The notes: generated from the sequence alone by a model not told the origin. A stretch of DNA of 64,000 nt from Coffea arabica (GCF_036785885.1 NC_092323.1:14206501-14270500); one strand, 5' to 3'. Shown: positions 22,000 to 33,466, counted from the stretch's first letter. Made by a program: numbers and translations.

Positions 22000-22440
22000 T
22001 TTTTTTTTTTTTTTTTTAAGAATTGGCGAGCTTTATATAATAAAATAAGAATTTACACTTTAACAGTCAACTTTTCCCTCTTATCTTCCTCTACAATTTT
22101 GAAAAGATCAAGGGGGAAATTTGACTCAAAAATAACTTTATTCACTCTATTGAGATAATTAGCCATAAAGTCAGCAGCTTGATTACATTGGCGATATACA
22201 AAATATATAATCACTTCCTTGAAGTATGAGATTAAATCCTTTATATCAAAATATGCAACTAGAGCCCTCCAAGGACAGTCAGTTTTGCTATTTAAGATAT
22301 CTGCAGCAAGTTTTGAATCAGTGCGAACCTCAATACGTTTCCATCCTTTGAGTTTAGCAAACACCAATGCTTCCTTGATGGTGTCCAACTCATGGATTAA
22401 TATTGAGCCAGCGCCTACTCCTTGATGGCGTCCAACTCAT
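22000..22440 (-). mobile_element. 5'-truncated LINE fragment with RNase H-like domain
   Basis: On the minus strand, 22388-22053 encodes an RNase H-fold piece with RTDSKLAADILN and YRQCNQAADFMANYLN motifs, typical of the C-terminal domain of plant LINEs. A poly(A) tail appears as a T run at about 22000-22017. Target duplications 'aaggaactttt' lie at 21989-21999 and 22441-22451. A ~20-bp direct repeat ('ccttgatgg-gtccaactcat', 22373-22393 and 22421-22440) sits at the 5' junction, suggesting template switching on insertion. Only the 3' end of the element is present. Confidence 0.85.
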
Positions 22441-22451
22441 AAGGAACTTTT

Positions 22452-22837
22452 CAGTCCTATATATCTTAAGAGTTAAATGGTGGGGTGTTTTCATCTTAGT
22501 TGAATGTGCAAAGCACGTATCCTCCTACCACATATACTTAGCCACCATATCCAGAATTTTTGGAGTCTATTTGATGAGTCATGTGAGAGACTACTGTTAA
22601 TTTGGTTAAAGATTAAGGCGACAATTTCGGTCATGCATAGTAATCAAAAAAAAAAAAAAAAGAATCATTTTCCGAAATGAAATATGGTGTGTCACATCCG
22701 GTGTGCAAAATTGGAGTTCATTCTTAATGTGGCGGGAACGGTAGCTTTAATTACTTTATAAATAAAATACTATTATCTGACAGTGGATAATAGTCTATTT
22801 TAGATCAATTTATTTTTCTTCCATTCCTAAGCAAACT
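22452..22837. other. Short spacer, nothing recognised
   Basis: AT-rich with a poly-A run near 22650 and no credible coding sequence. It lies between the LINE fragment and the second copy of the direct repeat. Confidence 0.4.
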
Positions 22838-23035
22838 GAGTATGAATTCAATCAAATTGAAATCACTGTGGAGACTAGCTTGCGATTGACTTTTACATCT
22901 TCAATTGCTTCACGGATCCTACAGGTAGGAAATCAAATGTTCAAGTTCGTGGCCTTGACCATAACACCATTAGAATACTGTTACAGCTTTACTTGTCTCA
23001 AAAAGTAAAAAAAAAAACACGGTTGATTTCTTTAT
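22838..23035. repeat. Direct repeat, copy 2 (pairs with 21588-21783)
   Basis: The second copy of the ~195-bp repeat, running straight into the E upstream region that is shared with B. Confidence 0.85.
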
Positions 23036-23946
23036 CTCTGTAATCAGCAGAGACATATGTAATGACGTAATCCATAGAAAATGAGAGAAATGGCAAACTA
23101 TGTAATATGTAACTAACTCAGCCAAGTTGAGTTGGCCACCACGAAAGGAGTTAAATCTTACATTGAGCGTGGTCAAGAGATAAAATTTCCTGACTTGCAT
23201 TTTTCTTACGATTTTTTGAAAGTTTCATATTCAAATGCATTCGTTTGATCCGGTGGCGAATCAATCTCTTTAGGGTTCTACATTGATCACTTTACGTTCA
23301 TTCGTTCCCTATTTATAGAATAGGAATTATCATATCGACAATAAAAAAAAAAAACTATGTAACACGTCAGAATTGTGACAATTGACGGATTGCAATCAGC
23401 CACAATGTCACCACTTTCTGTTCTGATGGCTAGAGTTGAAAAATCTACAAGCTTATCTGCAATTTATTCACATATACTCATTATACGGCCAGCTCCCAAG
23501 AATTATCATTTTTCCTCTATGACAACAGTCTACAAAAATTTGGAAAAAATTGAAAAAAAAAAATTTACGGCAAGTTAATGGACATTTTTCAAGGTATGAT
23601 CACAGTGGAATGTGGCACAACAATAGATCACATAAGTGGCCTGGTCCTGGAATTGAGTGACAACAGTCCTACTTAACAAATTTGTGAATTGAATCGAAGT
23701 AGTGTGAATTCTACTACAATAAGTAGCGGTTCAAATTGTACAGCATCAAACTTCAAGAATTTCTTTTTATTAAAAGATAGTTCAGCTCCTGGATTCTAGA
23801 GATTCCTATATTTGTGTCTATCTGCTTAGAAATGTTGAAATTTCCAGTCAGCTTCTTGTAGGTGAACTCTGTACGTAATACAATTTTTCATTCACAACCG
23901 TCAAAATATTACGCTTTACACATAGCTATCCAATACTACTACTAGA
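23036..23946. other. Upstream region of gene E
   Basis: Paralogous to 5260-6453 upstream of B but missing about 256 bp that B retains (6068-6323). The join lies near 23767-23772, with a TT shared at both edges. No gene is seen. Confidence 0.65.
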
Positions 23947-23955
23947 CATAAATAC
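23947..23955 (+). promoter_or_regulatory. TATA-like box of gene E
   Basis: 'cataaatac' 76 bp before the ATG, matching B in position and surroundings ('actactactagacataaat'). Confidence 0.6.
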
Positions 23956-24022
23956 CTGCTCTGAGGCCCATTCTTAGATCAGAAAAAGAAGCACTAGAAT
24001 ACCATTAAGCAAACTGAGAAAG

Positions 24023-25899
24023 ATGATGAGCATTCATTGGCTATGGACAGCTCTAGCCTTGGCTGCAATCTGGTTTTTTCTTCAAGACTTGTTCTTGATG
24101 AAGAAGAGAAAGAGATTTCCTCCAGGTCCAAAAGGGCTTCCTATTATAGGAAATCTGCATCTGTTAGGCAAGAATCCTCACCAAGATTTGGCAAAACTAG
24201 CCAAAAAGCATGGCCCTTTAATGCACATGCGATTCGGTTATGTCCCAGCAATCATTGTCTCATCCCCTGAAGCAGCTGAAAAGTTTCTCAAGACTTACGA
24301 TCAAGTTTTTGCTAGTAGGCCTTATCATGAATCTTCTTGGTACGTTAGTTATGAGCAGAGGAACTTGACGTTCGGCCAATATGGACCGTATTGGCGAAAC
24401 ATGCGTAAGCTTTGCATTCTGCAGCTGCTCAGTAGCCACAAAATCAATTCATTTCTGCCGATGAGAAGAGAAGAGGTTGGAACATTGGTTAAATCACTCA
24501 AACAGGCTGCCTCAGATGGTGCTGCTGTTGACCTTAGTGCAGCAATTTCTTCCTTGGGTGCAAATATGAGTTGCTTGATGATATTTGGGAAGAAATATAT
24601 GGACAAGGATTTTGATGATAGGGGGTTTAGAGATGTTATTCAAGAAGGACTTCATGTTGCGGCCATGCCAAACCTCGGTGACTACTTTCCTCTACTCGGT
24701 GTGCTTGACCTTCAGGGACTTACTCGCCGGTTTAAAGATCTCGCCAAGGTGTTTGATAAATTTTTTGAGAAAATCATTGAAGAGCATCTACAGTCTCAGG
24801 AGCACAAGCAAACCAAGGACTTTGTAGACATCATGATGGGAATTATGCAATCTGGAGAAGCTGAGTTTGAGTTCGACCGTCGCCATGTCAAAGCCATCTT
24901 GTTGGTATGTTTTAGACCTTTCTGGTTTGCTGGTTTATTGTTCATATACGTAGCTGACAGCGCCAGATTTTTGTATTGCTTGTTGAATTTGTTTTTAGCT
25001 TTTTCAACAAAATTTTCGGTCAGTTATAACTTCTGGACTAACGAAATTCAAATAACTAAACTTTGCACCTTAAAACTTGATCTGGAATTCTGTGCTCTTA
25101 CTTTCTTCAAAATAATACCAGCGTTCTTTTCTGAGGTTCTCCTTTGTTTGTCTGTTGAGAAAGGGATTGTTTCATAGCTGAATCAAATAATTGCAATCCT
25201 TGCAACAAATGAAGACAAATTTGACGCCTATTTTGATCTTGACATTATGCCTAACTCTGCCAATTCCTTACCTCAACTACACAGGATTTGCTTGTGGCCT
25301 CAATGGACACCTCAGTCACGGCAGTTGAATGGGCGATCTCAGAACTCCTCAGGCATCCTGAGGCAATGAGGAAACTCCAGAAAGAATTGGAAGAAAAAGT
25401 CGGATTGGACAGGATTGTTGAGGAATCAGATCTTGAGGGCCTGGAGTATTTGGACATGGTTGTCAAAGAATCCATGAGGCTTCATCCTGTGGCCCCACTG
25501 TTGCTCCCGCACGAGTCAATGGAAGATTGCACAGTTGATGACTTCCACATTCAGAAGAAGTCGCGGATCATCATAAACATATACGCAATTGGACGCGATC
25601 CAAATTTCTGGTCTGATCCTGAGGCCTTCATTCCTGAAAGATACAAGGATAGCAATATAGACCTTCGTGGACAAGATTTCCGACTTATACCATTTGGCTC
25701 AGGCAGAAGAATTTGCCCAGGTTTGCAGTTGGGGCTCACCGTTGTGCGTTTTGTGCTAGCACAGTTGGTGCATTGTTTCAATTGGGAACTTGCAGATAAC
25801 ATTCGGCCAACTGATTTGGATATGTCTGAGGCTTTTGGTATTGTAACTTCCAGAGCTACGCATTTAAGGGTTATTCCTACCTACCGATTGGCCAAATGA
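24023..25899 (+). CDS. Cytochrome P450, CYP736A-like, gene E (intact, mosaic)
   Basis: Exon 1 is 24023-24904 and exon 2 is 25285-25899, with a phase-0 intron and 498 residues. It has an N-terminal anchor, PPGPKG hinge, WRNMRK, I-helix ASMDTS, ESMR and haem loop [10 protein letters not shown]. The usual PERF is PERY here. Exon 1, the intron and the first part of exon 2 match B almost exactly. The middle of exon 2 is closer to D ([14 protein letters not shown]), and the C-terminus [14 protein letters not shown] matches G. This mosaic suggests gene conversion. AATAAA begins on the last base of the stop codon (25899-25904). The call as an ER monooxygenase of unknown substrate follows from the family. 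Confidence 0.93.
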
Positions 25900-25904
25900 A
25901 TAAA

Positions 25905-26711
25905 GATTGTGGACTCCAATTCCAATTCTGGAAGTGTAAAAGTAATGTTCCTTGAAGATTGTGTTGACTATAGTGTCTTCTTGCGCGTACTGCTTGTTGC
26001 TCTTTCCATTCGTTGATGATAAAAATATTTGCCAATTAGTTTTCTTTTTTATCTACTTGTTTCCATCTCGATCTGAAGAAGCAGCTTCTTCCTTAAGCAT
26101 TAGACATAGTACAGAAGTTTCCGAACTTGATGTTGCATTTGTCAATTGTTTCATTTTCCTTGCTACTTTTATATATAATGAATACATTGTTTAGTGGAAT
26201 TTTTTTTTAATTTTTTACTTTTGTAGTTAAGTAGATTTTTTTCCTTGTTAATTGGATTATGTATCGAGTGACATTATGGAAAGGTATTCATTTGTTTGAT
26301 TTTTAATCAACAATGTTCCCACATATTAACTAGGATAAGATCAAGAGAAATTTAGCTAAGCACTTCTAACGTTTTTGATAGGTATGACTGACTGTCTAAT
26401 GACCCATTCGGGTTCACAAATTAAATTCTGTCTAATTCAAATCCTATTTGTATAATTCTTACTATATCAAAATCATATAAATTTACACCAAAAGTTGTAA
26501 GAATTGTATCAACCAGTTGAACAAAACTCAACTTGTGAGAGTGGTTTCCATCTAATGACATTTTAAACTTAGTGGGACAAATTCTTGGTCTCGCGATGAT
26601 TCTTGTCCTTGATGCCTAACGAAGTTAGCCGTATTGATGTCGTGATACACAAATGCGTAGAGCGATAACGTATTGCATTGTTACATGCATAGGAGTTATA
26701 AAAAATTACTT
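25905..26711. other. 3' flank of E leading into the F promoter
   Basis: 25940-26110 is P450 3'UTR-like, the same motif set as the ghost at 9725-9880. 26265-26640 matches the 3' flank of A. No gene. Confidence 0.6.
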
Positions 26712-26719
26712 CATAAATA
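26712..26719 (+). promoter_or_regulatory. TATA-like box of broken gene F
   Basis: 'cataaata' followed by 'tctgctctgggc', matching the core promoter of B and E. The start codon of F is now about 610 bp away because a LINE lies between them. Confidence 0.5.
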
Positions 26720-26799
26720 TCTGCTCTGGGCTTACGTTTATCTCAGAAAAAGTAGTAACTAGTAAACCAAATTTAGCTCACTGAAAAGGATGATGAGCA

Positions 26800-27317
26800 C
26801 TCTCAGCTAAGATGGTCCGGACAGGCCTGGGGATCATTGCGCGGAATTGGCGTGGAAAGATAGTGAAAGCTAAAGGCATCGTGACACGGAGGAGAGGAGC
26901 ACCAGCAATCGAGGAAGCAATGGCAATAAGGAGTGCGTTGGAAATGGCCACAAATGCAGGATGGACTACAATAGAGGTCCAATCTGATTGCAAATGTGTG
27001 GTAAGCCTAATCAACTCAAGCAATAGACAGATTGTAAGCTGCAAACGATCCTGGATGACATTGAAGACTTGAAGAAGAACTTTGACTGTTGTGTGTTTTT
27101 GTTTATTCCCAGGACTGCTAATACTTGTAGCCATGCTTTGGCTCAATTTGCAGTTAAGTCAGTTAGGATAATTGAATGGGAGGGATCATTCCCATCTTGG
27201 TTATCAGAACTAGCTAGAAAAGATATGGGGGTAGTTACCCCGTTTTGTAATTAACTCTTGTAATTTCAAGTGTTAATATATATAAAATTGGTATCGTTTG
27301 TTGGAAAAAAAAAAAAA
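26800..27317 (+). mobile_element. 5'-truncated LINE inserted at the start codon of F
   Basis: A 518-bp insert encoding a LINE-type RNase H-like domain (GIIARNWRGKIV, TIEVQSDCKCVVSLIN, then FIPRTANTCSHALAQFA after a frame change), followed by a poly(A) run at 27305-27317. A 17-bp target duplication 'gaaaaggatgatgagca' lies at 26783-26799 and 27318-27334. The duplication contains the ATGATGAGC start of the P450, so the gene's initiation context is present twice. Confidence 0.92.
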
Positions 27318-27324
27318 GAAAAGG

Positions 27325-28320
27325 ATGATGAGCATTCATTGGCTATGGAAAACTCTAGCCTTAGGCTGCAATTTGCTATTTGCTTCAAGATTTGTTGTTG
27401 ATGAAGAAGAGAGGACATCCGCACATGTTAGGCAAGAATCCGGACCAAGATCTGGCAAAATTGGACAGAAAACATGGTCCTATAACGTGCATGCGATTTG
27501 GTTATGTCCCAGCAATCATTTTCTCATCCCCTGAGGCAGCTGAGAAGTTCCTCAAGACTTATGATCAAGTTTTTGCCAGTAGGCCTCATCATGAAGGTTC
27601 TTGGTACATTGCTCATGAGCTGAGAAACTCGACTTTTGGCCAATATGGTACATTTTGGCGAAACATGCGTAAGCTTTGCATTTTAAGGTTGTTAAGTAAC
27701 TACAAGATCAAATTGTTTCTCCCAATGAGAATAGGAGAGATTGGGATTTTAGTGAAATCATTAAAACAGGCTGCTTTTCACGGTGCTGCTGTCAATCATA
27801 GTGCAGCCATTTCGTCCTTAGGTGCAAACATGAATTGCTTGATGATATTTGGAAAAATGTGTATGGATAAGGATTTTAATGATAGGGGTTTAGAGAGGTC
27901 ATTGAAGAAGCATTGCATGTTGCAGCAATGGCTAACCTCTGTGATTACTTTCCCCAGCTTCGTGTGCTTGATCTTCAGAGATTTGCACGTTGGTTGAAAG
28001 AGCTGTCTAAGGTGTTCGATAATTTTCCAAAGAAAATAATTAATTAGCATCTTGAATCCAAGAAGCACAAGGAAACCTACCAATGATATTTGCCACCCAG
28101 AATTCATGTAAAGCTCTACCTCAACTCTTTACCTATAATGAGTTATCCAGTTGGGGATGACTCCAGTTCGTTTTGTGTTAGCACAATTGGTGCATTGTTC
28201 AAATTGGGAACTTGCAGATAACATTCAACCAAGTGATTTGGATATGTCTGAGATTTTTGGAATTGCTACTTCAAGAGCAAAGCATCTAAAGTGGTACCAA
28301 CTTACCGATTATGCTAATGA
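27325..28320 (+). pseudogene. CYP736A-like P450 pseudogene F
   Basis: The start MMSIHWLW is at 27325, directly after the LINE. An extra base near codon 14 shifts the frame. About 45 bases covering the proline hinge are missing near 27415, and another shift occurs near 27890. Exon 1 decays around 28080. The intron and the first two thirds of exon 2, including ExxR and the haem cysteine, are absent. From about 28150 the last part of exon 2 resumes ('tttgtgttagcacaattggt') and runs to TGA 28318-28320, followed by AATAAA. Several residues conserved in the other copies are altered, so decay is older than in D. Confidence 0.9.
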
Positions 28321-29382
28321 ATAAAGATTGTGAATTCCAGTTCTCAATTCTGAAAAATGTTGACAAGGACCTATAATGTATTAGCATAACGTTCTTCTTT
28401 TAATAGTTTTTCTAACAAGGGAAATGTGAGATTTAAAAAGCAGGAAAGAGGTAGGAAAATTAGAACTCAAGATCTCTAATTCTTGAGTTTCAACCTTAGC
28501 ATAATTGAAGGTGTATTTTCGAGGATGATTTGGATACGCATGATTGCAATGTTTTGAAACTCATATCGGCCATCGATTTGGTCGAGGTCATGGGTCGGGG
28601 ACGGTCGAACACATCCAAGAATCGAATGACATCATCATGATGTCATCAATATATTTAATTTTAAAATTTAATATATTATGTAAAATTTCTAAAAATATAT
28701 TAATACTAAGAAAGACAGGTTCAATGTATGTTTGACGTTTCTAAGATGCTTTACAAGAAAATACAAATAAGATAGTATAATTAAGTAGGAATTTGTACAA
28801 TAATTTAATGCATATTCAACAAGTTTAGAACCAAATTGGAGAGCTTATTTGGAAAGTAATACAAAAATTTAGGGCTATAGCTATAAGTTCTAAAATGGTT
28901 CTAGGTGTATTAATAGTTTTCAAGTACTCTAGGGGTCAAATCATAAAATTGATAAAATGTTTCTAGGTGAATTATATATATGTGTGTGTGTGTATTATTT
29001 TTTATCCCTTTGTAAGCGAGATTTATGGTAAGATATGTGAAGAGATTTGAGAGTAGTTAAAAGAAAGAATCAAAAAAGGAACACAAAAAAAGGTCAAAAA
29101 GGAAAAGATGAAAAAAAAAAAGGCAAAGCGATTGGCAAAACATTAAACCGTAAATTTTGATAGGCGAAACAAATTAAGAAAACAAAATTTGAAGGCAAGA
29201 CATTAAACCGTAAATTGGCAAAGCGAAAGCGCAAAAGTAGTAGAGACTAGAGAGTGACAAACATCTTATGAAGCTATATGTCAAATCACTTTAAAGGGCG
29301 GACAATGGATTACATTATACTACAAATTTCAGAAGAAATCCAACTACAGAACATAAAACTGGGCGCAGCAGAAGTATACAAG
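28321..29382. other. AT-rich intergenic region, no gene recognised
   Basis: It holds a short (TG)n stretch near 28980-28993 and a locally repeated phrase 'cattaaaccgtaaatt' near 29142 and 29201. No protein domain, RNA gene or clear element ends are visible. Confidence 0.45.
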
Positions 29383-29562
29383 TCTGTTTGGATTGCATTT
29401 TTTTGGAGAGTTTTTGAAGAAAAATTACTATATCACATTTTGTAGAATGTGATACATGTAAAGTAAAAAAAAAATTAAAAAATATGAAAAAAATATTCTC
29501 ACCAAAACTTATTATTATTATTATTATTGTTATTTTGCAAAAATTGCAATCCAAACAATCGG
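29383..29562. mobile_element. hAT-like MITE related to family 2
   Basis: Inverted ends: the left is 'tctgtttggattgcattttt' and the right ends 'aaattgcaatccaaacaatc'. The inside is AT-rich with (TTA)n. No clear target duplication is seen. Assigned by resemblance of its termini to 5069-5214 and 33467-33647. Confidence 0.5.
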
Positions 29563-29632
29563 CAAATCATTAAAAATCTGGTCTTGAGACCAAAACTGTA
29601 AGACAAATGAAGAAAAGAACGTGAGAACTTAA

Positions 29633-29860
29633 TTGCTAGTAAATTATTATGTACTCCTTTATGGTTTCGTCTAATACATGACCCCCTAATGTTTTAGAAT
29701 ATCGGAATAAATCTCAATAATTTTATGTGAGAAAGTTCGATAGAAAACAACCTTCTTCGTTAATTGAAATACTAGTACTACTCATAGTTAATTACTGCTA
29801 AATATAATGGAGAACCACTTTGTATAATACCACTGGGGGATAAAATGCAAAACAATATTT
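29633..29860. mobile_element. Degenerate MULE-like MITE (family 1)
   Basis: The right end 'ccactgggggataaaatgca' is the inverse of the left end of the copy at 2487, and the left end has 'gtactcctttatggttt'. Internal phrases such as 'catgaccccctaa' fit the family. It is short and decayed. Confidence 0.45.
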
Positions 29861-31177
29861 TATTATTGTTTTATACCCTTCTCCCCTCCTCTTGTTCCCC
29901 ACACTACCCAGACCAGTTGTCCAGGTTCGCTCTTTGACCAACCAGCAGATGGGATGCAAAAGAACATGGAGCTAAGTAAATATTATAATTTTAACTGATC
30001 TTGAAAGATATAATCAATCTTACGAGAAGATGTTTTATCTTTGTATTATTGCATGACTTCTTTATAGTTTTGAAATAACCATCTGTATAATACGCTCATA
30101 GTTTCAACTTTCATGTACAGTGAAAATGGATAGAATTGAAGACAGAGTGGTTTGTGCATCACCATGACCACCGTGTCCTCGATCATCGCCAACTCCTGCC
30201 TCTTCATTGCCCCGGTGACCACCATAACTTCTACATATTTTTTCCGAAGTCCCACCTCTGATTCCCCACTTAAACCCATTCTTTTTTTTTTTTAAAACCA
30301 TTTTTTTCCTTTTCTTTCTTGAACTTCTACCAAATTTGCTGCCGCCCCAAATTCTAACCTGAGTTGGAACCCGGCAATTGATCTTCATATTCTTGATGTT
30401 TGTTTGCATTTCGGCGATATAGTGAGCAAGCCTACCTATGATCTATACTTCAATGCGAACACTTGTGGATTTTCCTCCATGAACGGGGTAGCTACCTGTC
30501 TCAGTTGCTCCCCTACTAATCACTTAATTATATTCAGATTTATAATCGATCCTACAACTTATGCGGAATCAATTATTGGCTTCTGGGATGATGTGTATTC
30601 ACTGTTCAGCACTTTCAACAGGGGCTTGATTAGCCATATGGTTGTGTCTTTAGCAGAATATGATTATAAATGATACTAAAATGATTACCAATATCCAAAA
30701 TTTATCCCCTTTTTGTTTCATTTTTCGTCGGCTGGATGTCGACAAAAATGTTCTATGTCATTTTCTTTAGATCATATTACTTCATTGGTCAGCAAAATAT
30801 TTTTATAAATAGTCTAAAAGGGTAAATTTATCTGAAAAATGGCAAAGCACACCTGGGTAGGTGGGATACCTTCTTGACCATTTAGTATTGTCCAAGCATG
30901 TGGCCCTTCTGACATCACAGCATATAAAAAAATCCGCAAAAGCCAAGAAAATTCAGCTGTATCCTGTAGGGCGATTGATATCCTTTACTTTAATTAGGGA
31001 GAGTACTCGTTATACGGCTATTTTAATTCACATTCAACGATTTTGACTTCTACTTCATGATTGCTTGGGTTGATGAAGTATTGCCTTACTGTGTAGTACT
31101 ATTTACATAATCACTGATCTGAGGCCTATACTTTAGATCAGAAAAAGGTAGTAAAATTATTTATCTAGCTGAAAAAG
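29861..31177. other. Upstream region of gene G
   Basis: 30790-31170 resembles the B upstream region ('ctgcaaaagc', 'ggctgtatc', 'gagattgatat', 'gatctgaggcctat') and includes a TTGACC near 30876. The frame at 30404-30673 has no recognisable domain and I do not call it a gene. Poly-T and poly-A runs near 30280 suggest old retroelement debris. Confidence 0.45.
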
Positions 31178-31197
31178 ATGATGAGTGTTCATTGGCT

Positions 31198-32929
31198 ATG
31201 GTCTTGGCTGCAGTTTGCTACTTCCTTCAAGATTTGTTTTTGACGAAGAAGAGAAAAGGATTGCCTCCAGGTCCAAAAGGGCTTCCGGTTATAGGAAATC
31301 TGCATCTGTTAGGCAAGAATCCTCACCAAGATTTGGAGAAATTGGCCAGAAAACATGGCCCTATAATGTACATGCGTTTTGGTTATGTCCCAGCGATCAT
31401 TGTCTCATCTCCTGAAGCAGCTGAAAAGTTTCTCAAGACTAACGATCAAGTTTTTGCCAGTAGACCTTATCATGAAGCATCTTGGTACATCGCGTATGAG
31501 CAGAGAAACTTGACTTTCGGCCAATATGGTCCTTATTGGCGAAACATGCGTAAGCTTTGCGTTTTACAGCTGCTCAGTAGCCACAAGATCAATTCATTTC
31601 TGCCAATGAGAGGAGAAGAGGTGGGAAAATTGGTCAAATCACTAAAACTGGCTGCTTCAGACGGTGCTTCTGTGGATCTTAGTGCAGCGATTTCATCCTT
31701 AGGTGCAAATATGAGTTGCTTGATGATATTTGGAAAGAAGTATATGGACAAGGATTTTGATGATCGGGGGTTTAGAGAGGTCATTCAAGAATCATTGCGT
31801 GTTGCAGCGCTGCCTAACCTCGGTGATTATTTTCCCCTGCTTGGTGTGCTTGATCTTCAGGGACTTACTCGTCGATTCAAGGCTCTGGCTAAGGTGTTTG
31901 ATAACTTTTTTGATAAAATCATTGATGAGCATCTTGAATCCAAGGAGCACAAGCAAACCAAGGACTTCGTAGACATCATGATGGGAATTATTCAATCCGG
32001 AACATCTGAATTCGATTTTGATCGCCGTCATGTCAAAGCTATCTTGTTGGTAAGTTTGGTAGCTTTATATTCTTATTTGCTATTTTGTTGGTAAGTCTGA
32101 AGAAATGACTATTGTAGTGTTTTTCTAATGCAATGCAAAGCAAATTGAGGGCATTTACTAAGATCCAATTCTATTCATTCTCTTTCTTTTTCTTCCAGTA
32201 CAGTTGAGAAAGGGATTGTTCCAAATGCTATATCAAATAAATCAGTGCTTGTGATAAATGAAGCCAAATTTGGCACAATTCTTACTCTTTCATGTATCTA
32301 ACTCGACAATACAGGATATGCTTCTCGCCTCAATGGACAGTTCTGCGACAGCAGTTGAATGGGCCATGTCAGAACTCCTCAGGCATCCTGAGGCTATGCA
32401 GAAACTCCAGAAAGAATTGCAAGAAAAAGTCGGATTCGAGAGGATTGTGGAGGAATCAGATCTTGAAGGCCTAGAGTATTTGGACATGGTTGTAAAAGAA
32501 TCCATGAGGCTTCATCCTGTGGGACCACTAATGCTTCCCCACGAGTCAATGGAAGATTGCAAGATTGATGACTTCCACATTCAGAAAAATACGCGAATCA
32601 TCATAAACGTGTATGCAATCGGCCGCGATCCAAGTGTCTGGCCTGATCCTGAGATCTTCGTCCCTGAAAGATTCAGGGATAGTAACATCGACCTTCGAGG
32701 ACAAGATTTCCGACTAATACCATTTGGTTCAGGCAGAAGAAGTTGCCCAGGTATGCAGTTGGGGCTCACTGTTGTTCGTTTTCTGCTGGCACAATTGGTG
32801 CATTGTTTCAATTGGGAACTTGCAGATAACATTAAGCCAAGTGACTTGGATATGTCTGAGGTTTTTGGTTTTGTAACTTCCAGAGCTACGCATCTAAGGG
32901 TTATTCCTACCTACCGATTAGCTAAATGA
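31198..32929 (+). CDS. Cytochrome P450, CYP736A-like, gene G (start shifted)
   Basis: Exon 1 is 31198-32049 and exon 2 is 32315-32929, phase-0, 488 residues. PPGPKG, WRNMRK, I-helix ASMDSS (Ser for the usual Thr), ESMR, VPERF and [10 protein letters not shown] are present. Compared with D, ten bases are missing just after 'ggctatgg', so the ancestral start ATGATG at 31178 now opens a 21-codon frame ending at 31243 that overlaps the P450. The first in-frame ATG is 31198 (G at -3 and +4), which shortens the membrane anchor by about 10 residues. The rest of the frame is open and well conserved. It may be a working enzyme with reduced translation or a gene at the start of decay. Confidence 0.85.
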
Positions 32930-33219
32930 ATCAGGATTATCAAGTTTACTTTTTGCTTCTGGAAACGTTGACAGAGATGTATTACCATATACTGAAGTCG
33001 TACTTCCATTGATGATTTGTCTGCACTCTAGCATCTTGTTTGACATATTGCTACTTGCTGTCTATCCATTCTTAAAACAAAAATTGTCAGTTCATCATTT
33101 TTGTATACTTATTTCCATCTCTTTCTAAAGAAGCAGCTTTCCTAAATAGTCTGGACATGATTCACAACTTTTTCTGTTTGCCAGTCCGTTTTCTGGCAAC
33201 TTTTATAGCCAGTGACATT

Positions 33220-33455
33220 ACTACGGAAACTTTAGAGAGAATTGGAAGAAAAATCGGCCATGATCCAAATGTCTGGCAAGATCCCGAGAGCAATATAGAC
33301 CGAACTCCATCCCTGAATGATGCAGGGAGAGCCATATAGACCTTCGTGGACAAGATTTAAAACCTTAACACCATTTGGTTCTAGCAGAAGAAGTTGCCTG
33401 GATTTGCAACTGGGGCTCATTCTCGTCCTTTTCGTGCCGCCAAAATTGATACAAC
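33220..33455 (+). pseudogene. CYP736A-like exon 2 relic
   Basis: Fragments of exon 2 in order: IGHDPNVWQDPE, a decayed IDLRGQD, TPFGSSRRSCLDLQLGL and VLFVPPKLIQQ. The haem loop retains RRSC but lacks the following PG. Frames are broken between the pieces. It lies just behind the 3'UTR of G, so it is a leftover of a further copy or of unequal exchange. Confidence 0.8.
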
Positions 33456-33466
33456 AGTGAACTAGT

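Noticed and set aside
26812-27254. Stand-alone host RNase H-like genes (also 22053-22388)
   Set aside because: Both are 3' ends of LINEs, shown by poly(A) tails and target-site duplications.
30404-30673. A possible 89-residue protein upstream of G
   Set aside because: No recognised domain, no plausible promoter, and the region carries retroelement-like A/T runs.
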